DNA of 5,465 nt from CAIVAT01 sp964387205. GTDB lineage: Bacteria > Bacteroidota > Bacteroidia > Bacteroidales > FEN-979. Below are positions 1 through 5,465 of the stretch, piece by piece (the first letter of the stretch is position 1; each line of letters begins with the position of its first letter). Under the pieces are notes generated by a model. That model searched no databases and was not told the origin of the DNA. It saw only the letters and a list, made by a program, of their open reading frames with translations. The position numbers were made by a program, and so were the translations under genes. Location: NCBI GenBank assembly GCA_964387205.1, contig CAYLVY010000191.1, positions 1 through 5,465 on the forward strand, read 5' to 3'.

Positions 1-55
1 GAGCACCTGCCTTACAAGCAGGGGGTCACAGGTTCGAATCCTGTTGCTCCCACCA
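1..55 (+). tRNA. tRNA-Val (anticodon TAC), 3' portion
   Basis: The 5' acceptor strand and most of the D arm lie outside the window. What remains folds as a canonical tRNA. It has the 3' strand of the D stem (GAGC, 1-4), an anticodon stem CCTGC/GCAGG (6-10 with 18-22) around the loop CTTACAA (11-17), and anticodon TAC at 13-15, which reads GTA valine codons. A 5-nt variable loop follows. The T stem ACAGG/CCTGT (28-32 with 40-44) encloses TTCGAAT. The 3' acceptor strand is TGCTCCC (45-51), followed by discriminator A52 and an encoded CCA (53-55). The valine assignment rests on the anticodon alone. It is probably a functional tRNA gene, since every visible stem is perfect. Confidence 0.93.
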
Positions 56-96
56 AAAAATCAAGCAGTTACAGATAAAAAGTAACTGCTTTTTTT
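56..96. terminator. Bidirectional intrinsic terminator
   Basis: A perfect 10-bp inverted repeat, AAGCAGTTAC (63-72) and GTAACTGCTT (82-91), encloses a 9-nt loop. On the plus strand the stem runs into a tract of seven T residues (90-96), so it should end the tRNA-Val transcript. On the minus strand the stem is followed by GA and then six T residues (complement of A55-A60), so it can also end transcripts from the minus-strand genes to the right. The stop codon of the small minus-strand ORF (95-97) touches the T-tract, which fits a compact convergent gene end. Confidence 0.85.
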
Positions 97-256
97 ATTT
101 CGGAACAGGGAATGCAGTAAACTTTACTCTCTCTCCGGAAGGAACCGGGGCCATTTCAGGGATCAAGGGGATCAAGGCTATTTCAGCGACCATGGATGTT
201 TCAATAACCATGCGAAAATGATGTATTTTTCCGGGTTCGATTTCGCCCGCCCCCAT
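95..256 (-). CDS. Possible small hypothetical protein, 53 aa, or 3' gene remnant
   Basis: An open frame runs from just after tandem stops (TGA TAG, about 278-283) down to a TAA at 95-97. The only ATG in it is at 254-256 and gives 53 residues starting MGAGEIEPGKIHHF and ending KFTAFPVPK. The composition (many Gly, Glu, Ala, Ile, Val and Pro residues, many G-starting codons) looks like genuine coding sequence, more so than the mirror frame on the plus strand. No signal peptide, membrane segment or known domain was recognised. It lies 51 bp downstream of the large minus-strand gene and ends at the shared terminator, so it could be the last cistron of that transcript. It could equally be the 3' stub of a decayed gene, because the reading frame also makes sense for a few codons upstream of the ATG and no Shine-Dalgarno sequence precedes it. 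Confidence 0.35.
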   Translation of the reverse strand: MGAGEIEPGKIHHFRMVIETSMVAEIALIPLIPEMAPVPSGERVKFTAFPVPK

Positions 257-307
257 GAAATCGATCTGAAAGGGTTCCTATCATTTCAACCAGTTTTCAA
301 TAATGCA

Positions 308-2923
308 TTATTGATTGTCATTCACACATCTGATACCCAAAGCGCGACTCTTATATACATAATTATTGATAAAACAGGTGCTCTCATGAAACGCCAGAAG
401 ATAGAACTGTTCATTACCCACTTGTGTACTGCTCGAGTACCCGCCATGAACCCCACGTACTTCGCACTGACCATCCTCACTCCTCAGATAACCATTCGCA
501 TGAAGTTTCAGACCCGAATTCCAGGGCCCGCTCCAATCGTTCCAATACCCACCGCTATCAATATTCGTCAGTTCTGAAGAAGTCGGAATCCTCCAGCCAT
601 TTCCCAGTTCCAATAAGCAAGGATCATGTTGAGGTGTCCAGTCAGAGTTTTCCGAAATATTGGTGATGCTCCAGGCGGGTGTTACTCCAGTGCCATCATT
701 CTTGTATCCCTGTTTCCTGTTGAATTGCCAGAACCAGCCTGAGGATGCTTCGCTGTCGTCGTTAACCGCCGTGGCCTGATGATCGGAACCGAGGTTGCTG
801 GTGATCCAGCATTTTGAAGGTTCTCCGGGGATGTTTGCTACGGTTCCGTAAGTTGTTGATTTATTGACCGGAGCGACTCCTCCTGTTGTGGTGTGATTGA
901 TTGTCAGGATCGATTGTCCGCAGGTGAATGATGCGCAAACTGTTGTCGTTTGATTCAGTATTACCGGAGAGGAGTTGCCGCAACTGTTGTATGCCCATAC
1001 ATATCGTGTATATGCCGTGTTGCAGGAAAGCCCGGTTTCCGTTTTCGTGGTGGCAGTTCCCATGTCGGTTGCGGTGGAAAAATCGCTGGTGGCACTCCAC
1101 TTGTACCCAATAGCCCCTGCAACGGCATTCCAGTTCCAGATAATCTGTGTCTCAGATGGAATGTTTGTTCCTGATCCGGGTGATGAGGGGGAAGAGTCGC
1201 ATGTGTCCCTTATGCATCTGACCGACCATCCGTAACCTTTTTCGATCGTTCCATCTGACAAGGCATTTCCCGCATAGAAAAGGTTCCAGTAATGGGTCGT
1301 TTGAGAGGAGATGTCATCGGTTGAGTAAAAACTACCATGGTAGGTAAAATCATAAAATGAACCCCAGGAGGCTCTGTCACCCGCGCCAAGGGCAGTAAAT
1401 CCACTTGTATTGAGAGCGCCCGTATTGGGCGAAGTCCAATGCGAGAACCCGGTCTCTTTCATTTTACCTCCTGCGATGTTAACTCCTCCCAGATAATCGG
1501 CAAGTATCAGAAACTCTGCATTGGAAGGGATATGCCAGTTGGCGGGACAGATACCGCGAACATATCCGGTAGGAACAGGATTGAACCGGGTGGTGTTGGA
1601 AGCACCGTTCTGGTATTGGACGACCTCCCCCCACTGATACAAGCCTCCATAAACATCGCAGTTGGCAGATTGGTTCTGCTGGCAGTATTTCTCAATAATT
1701 GAATTATCCGTTTGTTCTGCAGCTCCATTGACCATGTTCCCGATATCAAGATTTTCCTTCAGCCAGCATTGGTTTCCAATTTGTACCGTGTTGTATGTCT
1801 TGCCGCCGTAACTGATCGTCGGAATTCCCGGGCACGGCACACCAGGCAGCGGGCAGGCGGTGGTGGTGGCCGTCATGGAGAGCGGAACAGACTGACCGCA
1901 GGCGTTGTAAGTCCAGGCAAACCGTGTATACGCAGTACTGCAGGTGAGCCCGGTTTCAGTTTTGGTTGTGGCGGTCCCCATGTCGGTTGCGGTTCCGTAG
2001 TCGTTGGTGGTGTTCCATTTGTAACCCGTGGCGCCCGGAACGGTGTTCCAGTTCCAGATGATCTGTGTTTCAAAGGGGATATGGATACCGGCGATGGGTG
2101 CAGCCGGCACGGAAGATACCGTCATGGTGATCCCGTTGGAAGTGACCGGGCTGTTTGGGGTACATGGATTGCCGGAAGTAAGCTGGCAGGTGATGAGGTC
2201 CCCTTGGGCAGGCACATAGGTGTAGGTGGAGTTCGTTGCACCCGGCACCGGAGCCCCGTTCTTTTTCCACTGCCAGGAAGGCGTTGAACCGCCGTTGACC
2301 GGGGTTGCCGTGAATGTCACGGATGTGCCGGCGCAGACAGGGTTGACGGAGGCGGTTATCGCTACACCGGCTGAAGGGCTTTGGGTCGTACTTTGGGTGA
2401 GGGTGTTCGCCCCCGAATTGCCGCAGGCGTTGTAGGCCCACACATAGCGTGAGTAGGCTGTATTGCAGTTGAGCCCGGTCTCCGTTTTCGTTGTGGCGGT
2501 TCCCAAATCCGTTGCCGTAGAGTAATTGTTGGTTGTATTCCATTTGTACCCCGTTGCTGAAGGAATGGTATTCCAGTTCCAGATGATCTGGCTCAGCGAT
2601 GCGGTGTGAACGCCGGTGGCGGGAAAAACCGGCATCATACAATTGACGTTGAAGGTGTTCCACATGTCATTGAAATATATGGCCAGTGCGCCGGAGCTTC
2701 CCGCTCCGCAATCGGTGCAATAGATGATCAGCCCGGAAGCGGGATTGGCTATGGCATTAATTTCAGCAAAGGTCATCCGGGGTGGAAGCAGACCCTTGTC
2801 CGACGATTTAATATCCAGCATCGCCGAGGGGTGGGGAGGCGTTCCATCCGAGTTAACGGCCACCTGCGAAAACAGATGGGAACATATCAGCATGAAACCC
2901 ATGAATACATTTAATTTGTGCAT
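308..2923 (-). CDS. Secreted multidomain protein with FN3-like, Ig-like and two FISUMP (lectin-like) domains, 871 aa
   Basis: This is an exported modular surface protein of the Bacteroidota type. The chosen start is the ATG at 2921-2923 (MHKLNVFMGFML...). A TTG three codons upstream is also in frame but less likely. Residues 1-20 form a Sec signal peptide ending in LFSQ. Residues 20-95 are the N-terminal region usual in FISUMP proteins (SDKGLLPPRM, NPASGLIIY). FN3-like repeats lie at about 104-180, 279-354 and 585-661. An Ig-like domain with Cys and WQWKKNG motifs spans 184-271. A canonical FISUMP domain (Fib_succ_major family) covers 372-573, from YGGKTYNTVQIGNQCWLKEN to GWSVRCIRD. A second, divergent FISUMP-type domain covers 665-867, from CWITSNLG to LGIRC. 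Many cysteines fit an extracytoplasmic protein. There is no lipobox or recognisable type IX C-terminal sorting domain, so the mode of surface attachment is unclear. Ligand binding by the FISUMP domains is inferred from fold similarity to C-type lectin-like proteins. It is a paralogue of the next minus-strand gene upstream. Confidence 0.93.
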   Translation of the reverse strand: MHKLNVFMGFMLICSHLFSQVAVNSDGTPPHPSAMLDIKSSDKGLLPPRMTFAEINAIANPASGLIIYCTDCGAGSSGALAIYFNDMWNTFNVNCMMPVFPATGVHTASLSQIIWNWNTIPSATGYKWNTTNNYSTATDLGTATTKTETGLNCNTAYSRYVWAYNACGNSGANTLTQSTTQSPSAGVAITASVNPVCAGTSVTFTATPVNGGSTPSWQWKKNGAPVPGATNSTYTYVPAQGDLITCQLTSGNPCTPNSPVTSNGITMTVSSVPAAPIAGIHIPFETQIIWNWNTVPGATGYKWNTTNDYGTATDMGTATTKTETGLTCSTAYTRFAWTYNACGQSVPLSMTATTTACPLPGVPCPGIPTISYGGKTYNTVQIGNQCWLKENLDIGNMVNGAAEQTDNSIIEKYCQQNQSANCDVYGGLYQWGEVVQYQNGASNTTRFNPVPTGYVRGICPANWHIPSNAEFLILADYLGGVNIAGGKMKETGFSHWTSPNTGALNTSGFTALGAGDRASWGSFYDFTYHGSFYSTDDISSQTTHYWNLFYAGNALSDGTIEKGYGWSVRCIRDTCDSSPSSPGSGTNIPSETQIIWNWNAVAGAIGYKWSATSDFSTATDMGTATTKTETGLSCNTAYTRYVWAYNSCGNSSPVILNQTTTVCASFTCGQSILTINHTTTGGVAPVNKSTTYGTVANIPGEPSKCWITSNLGSDHQATAVNDDSEASSGWFWQFNRKQGYKNDGTGVTPAWSITNISENSDWTPQHDPCLLELGNGWRIPTSSELTNIDSGGYWNDWSGPWNSGLKLHANGYLRSEDGQCEVRGVHGGYSSSTQVGNEQFYLLAFHESTCFINNYVYKSRALGIRCVNDNQ
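941..1171 (-). repeat. FN3-like repeat C of the 871-aa protein
   Basis: This codes for about 77 residues beginning GTNIPSETQIIWNWN and containing GYKWSATSDFSTATDMG, TTKTETGLSC and YTRYVWAYNSCG. It links the first FISUMP domain to the second one. The W-N-x-V-x-x-A-x-x-Y pattern is typical of degenerate fibronectin type III modules. It is closely similar in protein and DNA to the copies at 1862-2089, 2384-2614 and 3955-4182. Confidence 0.85.
1862..2089 (-). repeat. FN3-like repeat B of the 871-aa protein
   Basis: This codes for about 76 residues beginning GIHIPFETQIIWNWN, with GYKWNTTNDYGTATDMG and TTKTETGLTC motifs. It lies between the Ig-like domain and the canonical FISUMP domain. It shares long identical stretches with the other FN3-like copies in this window. 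Confidence 0.85.
2384..2614 (-). repeat. FN3-like repeat A of the 871-aa protein
   Basis: This codes for about 77 residues beginning GVHTASLSQIIWNWN, with GYKWNTTNNYSTATDLG, TTKTETGLNC and YSRYVWAYNACG. It is the first repeat after the N-terminal region and precedes the Ig-like domain. Confidence 0.85.
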
Positions 2924-2946
2924 TTTGGTCAAGTTACATGTATGGA

Positions 2947-2954
2947 TAAATTTA
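2947..2954 (-). promoter_or_regulatory. Candidate -7 promoter element of the 871-aa gene
   Basis: The minus strand reads TAAATTTA, one base off the Bacteroidota -7 consensus TAnnTTTG. It ends 23 nt before the ATG at 2923, exactly the spacing seen for the better-matching element of the paralogous gene. A TTG on the minus strand at 2977-2979, 22 nt upstream, could serve as the -33 element. The match is weak in itself because the motif is AT-rich and palindromic. The equal spacing is the main support. Confidence 0.35.
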
Positions 2955-2992
2955 TTTCTAAAATTAAAGTAACTGCCAATGCTGTGAAAGGA

Positions 2993-3153
2993 GGAACATT
3001 TCCTGATTTATAAAACCGGACAGGTAAATGATTCAAAGACGGGTTCATTACGAGGAACAAACCGTCAACTTTTTTCATTGAATGAGGTCGCACGGGTAAC
3101 AGGAAAAATTGGCATATTTATCCTAAGACCAAAATGAATCGGATAAATGTTCC
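2993..3153. repeat. Short imperfect inverted repeat in the intergenic gap
   Basis: GGAACATTT at 2993-3001 is matched by its exact reverse complement AAATGTTCC at 3145-3153. On the minus strand the second copy continues with a GATT-containing segment resembling what follows the first copy (TGATTTAT against CGATTCAT). The arms are short and lie about 140 bp apart, so this may be chance. No flanking target-site duplication was recognised. Confidence 0.3.
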
Positions 3154-3255
3154 TTTGTAAAGGTTCTTCAGGATTGTAATGTTTATGTATTTGCTAATAT
3201 AACAATCAAGATTTATCAATTCTGTGTAAACAGCCTGCAAGGCCTTATTGAAATT

Positions 3256-3297
3256 TCAATTCCAGATAATATGTGTTGAAGAAGGCTCATGGGTTCC
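3256..3297 (-). repeat. Truncated FN3-like repeat at the 3' end of the 583-aa gene
   Basis: The final 13 codons (GTHEPSSTHIIWN) plus the stop match the first 14 codons of the FN3-like repeats. The DNA ATTATCTGGAAT, then TGA, then AAT corresponds to ATTATCTGGAAC TGG AAT in repeat C. After that AAT the sequence diverges completely. This marks a nonsense change, a deletion or recombination breakpoint, or both, at the repeat boundary. Confidence 0.8.
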
Positions 3298-5007
3298 GTA
3301 AGTTGGTGAGGCTGGAGTGTATGAACTTGCTTCTTTGAGACAGCGTAAACTAAAGCCGAGTGCCTTCACGCCCCAATAACCTATGGCGCTGTGGCCACTG
3401 CTGAAGTGTAGGTACCATCCGTCGAGAGAGTCGGACTGCGTACTGCTCCAAAAGAGGCCATCTGAACCCTGAAGGTTCAGCGACCCATTACTTCCGTTTA
3501 GTTGGCCGGCAGCATGCAGTTTCAATCCCGAGTTCCAGGGGCCGTTCCAATTGGTCCAGTCTCCATCATTGTCAACATTGTACCACTCGGTAAAAGTAGG
3601 TAAACGCCATTGGGTTCCTAACTCAAGGTTACAGGGGTCGTTAGCCGTTAGCCAGTCAGAGTTTTCGTTGATAGAGGTAATGGTCCAGTCTGGCGTCAAT
3701 GTGGTGCCATCATGTTTATACCCTTTTTTGCGGTTAAACTGCCAATACCAGCCCGCTGAAGCTTCGGTGTCATCGCTAACAGAAGTAGCTTGCTGGGTGG
3801 AACCGAGGTTACTGGTGATCCAACATTTGGCAGCTTCGCCTGGGATGTTTGTGACTGTGCCGTAGGTTGTTGTTTTATTTACAGGGGCAACCCCGCCGGT
3901 TGTTACATGGTTGACGGTCAAAACAGTGGTCCCGCACACAAATTGGCAGGCCAAGGTGCTTTGGCTCATCGTCAAAGGTGCGGAATGGCCACAACCATTG
4001 TAGGCCCAAACATACCTGGTATAAGCCGTGCCACAGGTCAGTGCGGATTCCGTTTTTGTTGTCACGGAGCCCATGTCTGTTGCAGTAGCATAATCGTTTG
4101 TGGTGTTCCACTTATATCCAGTGGCATTTGAAACCGCATTCCATTTCCAGGTTATATCTGTCAGGGAAACAACATGGGTGCCTTGTGCCGGCGAATCAGG
4201 AACTAAACTGATAACCGTTAAAGTGATATTGTTGGAATAAACATTGGGAACGGCCACGCAGGTGGCATTGGATATTAACCGACAGGAAATCCGGTCATCG
4301 TGCTGTGGAACATAAGAATAGCTGGTATTTGTTGCACCGGGGATGTCGAGGTTATTTTTCTTCCACTGATATAAAGGGGCAAACCCCGGGTTTGTCACTG
4401 ATGAAGTAAAGGTAACCTGAGTGCCCTGACAAACGGTTGTCTCACTTGCCGAGATGGATATCCCGGCATTGACCAGCGATATCAGGTTTATAGGGATACA
4501 CAAAGGAAAACTGTTATAACATTCATTATGAGCGGTGACACATATTGACCCTCCAAGGGTTCCGAAGTCAACAGAAATGTAATTCGTTCCCTGTCCTGTT
4601 GTAATGGTTGCCCCTGCCGGAACATCCCAGTTGTAACTGTTGGCATTGGGGATAGGTGGAGTGGAATAGACCATCCCGGTTGCGAAGACACAAGGACTGG
4701 GGTTCCCGGAAATGGAAGCAGGTTGAGAAATCTGGCCGAAATTTCCCATGGAGATCCACCCTGAACCTTTATAATACTGATAATCATTACAATCAGTATT
4801 GAATATCATTAGACCTGTTGCCGGATTGGGTATCTGGTCCCGTTGAAGTGTGGTCATCCGGGGAGGGAGAAATCCTTTGTCAGTGAATTTCACATCAAGC
4901 CCTGCCGATGAATCCGGGGCGCTGTTATCCGTATTTATTCCTACCTGCGCAAATGTCAGGCTACTTGATAAGCAGTAGATTATCAAGTAAAGGATGCCTT
5001 TTTTCAT
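3256..5007 (-). CDS. Secreted PKD/Ig/FN3/FISUMP-domain protein, 583 aa, apparently C-terminally truncated
   Basis: This is a paralogue of the 871-aa protein downstream. The ATG at 5005-5007 starts a signal peptide (MKKGILYLIIYCLSSSLTFA, cleavage before QVGIN likely). The usual N-terminal region follows to about residue 90 (TDKGFLPPRM, NPATGLMIF). A PKD-like domain lies at about 93-177 (YNWDVPAGATITTGQGTN), an Ig-like domain at 180-268 (CQGTQVTF, YQWKKNNLDIPGATN) and an FN3-like repeat at 276-351. A FISUMP-type domain covers 354-556 (KCWITSNLG to SLRC). The frame then enters a second FN3-like repeat (GTHEPSSTHIIWN) and stops at TGA, where every other copy has Trp. Homology is lost one codon later. 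The protein keeps all complete domains, so it may still work. It has no lipobox or recognisable type IX sorting domain. Binding of a glycan or protein ligand by the FISUMP domain is inferred, not shown. Confidence 0.92.
   Translation of the reverse strand: MKKGILYLIIYCLSSSLTFAQVGINTDNSAPDSSAGLDVKFTDKGFLPPRMTTLQRDQIPNPATGLMIFNTDCNDYQYYKGSGWISMGNFGQISQPASISGNPSPCVFATGMVYSTPPIPNANSYNWDVPAGATITTGQGTNYISVDFGTLGGSICVTAHNECYNSFPLCIPINLISLVNAGISISASETTVCQGTQVTFTSSVTNPGFAPLYQWKKNNLDIPGATNTSYSYVPQHDDRISCRLISNATCVAVPNVYSNNITLTVISLVPDSPAQGTHVVSLTDITWKWNAVSNATGYKWNTTNDYATATDMGSVTTKTESALTCGTAYTRYVWAYNGCGHSAPLTMSQSTLACQFVCGTTVLTVNHVTTGGVAPVNKTTTYGTVTNIPGEAAKCWITSNLGSTQQATSVSDDTEASAGWYWQFNRKKGYKHDGTTLTPDWTITSINENSDWLTANDPCNLELGTQWRLPTFTEWYNVDNDGDWTNWNGPWNSGLKLHAAGQLNGSNGSLNLQGSDGLFWSSTQSDSLDGWYLHFSSGHSAIGYWGVKALGFSLRCLKEASSYTPASPTYGTHEPSSTHIIWN
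3955..4182 (-). repeat. FN3-like repeat D of the 583-aa protein
   Basis: This codes for about 76 residues beginning GTHVVSLTDITWKWN, with GYKWNTTNDYATATDMG, TTKTESALTC and YTRYVWAYNGCG motifs. It lies between the Ig-like domain and the FISUMP-type domain. That is the same position relative to the variant FISUMP domain as repeat C in the 871-aa protein. Confidence 0.85.
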
Positions 5008-5030
5008 AATTTGTTATTTTTTGTATAACA

Positions 5031-5038
5031 CAAATCTA
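5031..5038 (-). promoter_or_regulatory. Candidate -7 promoter element of the 583-aa gene
   Basis: The minus strand reads TAGATTTG, a perfect match to the Bacteroidota -7 consensus TAnnTTTG. It ends 23 nt before the ATG at 5007, which would give a short leader. No well-spaced TTTG -33 element is visible: a TTG at 5051-5053 is too close and a TTTG at 5069-5072 is rather far. No Shine-Dalgarno sequence lies in the leader, as is common in this phylum. Confidence 0.5.
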
Positions 5039-5105
5039 TGAAAAAATACTCAACCTGAAAAAAACATACAAAAAGAAAAAAATGGACAAACTTCTGTAAG
5101 GTCTA

Positions 5106-5122
5106 ACTAAGTAAGACTTAGT
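5106..5122. repeat. Perfect 7-bp inverted repeat, possible operator
   Basis: ACTAAGT (5106-5112) and ACTTAGT (5116-5122) are exact reverse complements separated by AAG. The site lies about 70 bp upstream of the candidate -7 element of the 583-aa gene and about 160 bp upstream of that of the plus-strand gene. No T-tract follows on either strand, so a terminator is unlikely. A binding site for a dimeric regulator is possible, but chance cannot be excluded in AT-rich DNA. Confidence 0.35.
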
Positions 5123-5284
5123 AATACGAAGGTATATCTTTTCGTGTAAGAACTTGACATATCGGACGGGGTTTATTCTTTTAATTTGAAATTTTAAGAG
5201 TATATAATCGTCAGAATTATTCAGTATTACTGAAAAAGATGAAATAGTAACAAGAATTTGCGACAGGTGGTTTTGATTTTTCAA

Positions 5285-5292
5285 TAACTTTA
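5285..5292 (+). promoter_or_regulatory. Weak candidate -7 element for the plus-strand gene
   Basis: The plus strand reads TAACTTTA, one base off TAnnTTTG, with a TTTG at 5257-5260 placed 24 nt upstream as a possible -33 element. It ends 41 nt before the ATG at 5334. The spacing is loose and the motif common in AT-rich DNA, so this is tentative. Confidence 0.22.
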
Positions 5293-5333
5293 CACTTTCG
5301 TGTTCAATCCACTAATCTCTAAATTCTCATTCC

Positions 5334-5465
5334 ATGAAAAAATTATTCCTTCTCTGGTGCCTGCTGATGGCGGGCTGGAACCTCAGCGCATTGCCGGTTT
5401 CCGGAACTTTCAATATCCCGGGGGCAACCTATCCGACCATTGCCTCGGCATTTGCCGATCTGAAT
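5334..5465 (+). CDS. N-terminus of an exported protein, partial (44 codons visible)
   Basis: The frame opens with ATG at 5334-5336 and stays open to the window edge, 44 codons. Residues 1-19 form a clear Sec signal peptide: MKK, a hydrophobic core (LFLLWCLLMAGW), then NLSA, with cleavage likely near the Ala-Leu bond. The mature start includes SGTFNIPGATYPTIASAFADLN-like sequence (residues 23-44). A GT-x-IPG-x-YPTI-x-x-A-x-x-x-LN opening is common at the start of large secreted Bacteroidota proteins, often those with beta-helix or repeat domains. What follows is outside the window, so the function is unknown. It diverges from the 583-aa gene. Cys9 is not in a good lipobox context, so a lipoprotein is unlikely. 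Confidence 0.72.
   Translation, partial: MKKLFLLWCLLMAGWNLSALPVSGTFNIPGATYPTIASAFADLN

Larger units (their letters stand above)
2924..3255. other. Intergenic region between the two paralogous genes
   Basis: This 332-bp gap is clearly more AT-rich than the flanking genes. No convincing ORF was found: reading on from the TGA of the upstream gene gives residues unrelated to the FN3-like repeat, and other frames give only peptides under 30 codons. It contains the candidate promoter of the 871-aa gene and an imperfect inverted repeat around GGAACATTT (2993-3001) and AAATGTTCC (3145-3153). No strong hairpin with a T-tract that would terminate the 583-aa gene was seen. Confidence 0.6.
5008..5333. 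other. Divergent AT-rich intergenic region
   Basis: This 326-bp gap separates the divergently transcribed 583-aa gene (minus) and the partial exported-protein gene (plus). It is strongly AT-rich and holds the likely promoters of both, plus a 7-bp inverted repeat at 5106-5122. An 82-codon minus-strand frame crosses it but has only a TTG start and overlaps the promoter element, so it is not called as a gene. Confidence 0.65.

Noticed and set aside
1..308. tRNA 3' end considered as an integration site of a mobile island.
   Set aside because: No integrase gene and no duplicated copy of the tRNA 3' end were noticed in the window.
218..577. A 119-codon plus-strand frame opposite the 3' end of the 871-aa gene.
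   Set aside because: It is antisense to a clearly coding FISUMP domain for most of its length and shows no recognisable features of its own.
1712..2287. Plus-strand frame of 191 codons, and a 197-codon minus-strand frame at 2070-2663.
   Set aside because: Both lie within the FN3/Ig-coding part of the 871-aa gene. They have Arg/Gly/His-rich out-of-frame composition and are shadows of the real reading frame.
2987..2994. A perfect Shine-Dalgarno-like AAAGGAGG on the plus strand in the intergenic gap.
   Set aside because: No start codon lies at a useful distance. The nearest downstream ATG opens only a 17-codon frame.
3236..3250. GCCT-TGC-AGGC hairpin just after the stop of the 583-aa gene as a terminator.
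   Set aside because: The stem is only 4 bp and no proper T-tract follows, so it is too weak to call.
2924..3255. Intergenic gap considered as a miniature mobile element because of its inverted repeats.
   Set aside because: The arms are 9 bp, not at gene-disrupting borders, and no target-site duplication or transposase trace was seen.
5036..5284. An 82-codon minus-strand frame whose stretch YLRITKSYLVR faintly recalls the core of LytTR DNA-binding domains.
   Set aside because: It has only a TTG start, very AT-rich composition, and overlaps the -7 element of the 583-aa gene. The spacing to other LytTR motifs does not fit. The resemblance is probably chance. A profile search with the LytTR family would settle it.

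Overview
The window looks like chromosomal DNA from a member of the Bacteroidota. The evidence is the kind of protein encoded: secreted multidomain proteins whose mature N-terminus reads like 'QVGINTDNSAPDSSAGLDVK', FN3-like and Ig/PKD-like modules, and Fibrobacter succinogenes major paralogous (FISUMP) domains. Start codons lack Shine-Dalgarno sequences, and a TAnnTTTG-type -7 element lies upstream of one gene. No genus can be named.

Layout from left to right. Positions 1-55 are the 3' part of a tRNA-Val (anticodon TAC) with encoded CCA. An inverted repeat with T-runs on both sides follows and should terminate transcription from both directions. The minus strand then carries a possible 53-codon gene (95-256) and a large gene (308-2923) for an 871-aa secreted protein with three FN3-like repeats, one Ig-like domain and two FISUMP-type domains. 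A 332-bp AT-richer gap follows. Next is a paralogous minus-strand gene (3256-5007, 583 aa) with PKD-like, Ig-like, FN3-like and FISUMP-type domains. It stops abruptly 13 residues into another FN3-like repeat, at a TGA where the family has TGG (Trp). After a 326-bp AT-rich divergent gap, the first 44 codons of another exported protein (5334 onwards, plus strand) run off the window.

The two large proteins are related modular cell-surface or secreted proteins, probably presenting lectin-like (FISUMP) domains on Ig/FN3 stalks. Neither has a lipobox or a recognisable type IX secretion C-terminal sorting domain. Their last domains are about three-quarters identical in the first half and only about one-quarter identical in the final 56 residues, so the presumed ligand-facing half has diverged strongly. 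Main points for a second look: this variable C-terminal segment, including the untested idea of a diversity-generating retroelement elsewhere in the genome; the truncated repeat at 3256; the shared 23-nt promoter-to-start spacing of the two genes; and the unrecognised small ORF next to the tRNA. No complete novel system is visible in the window.
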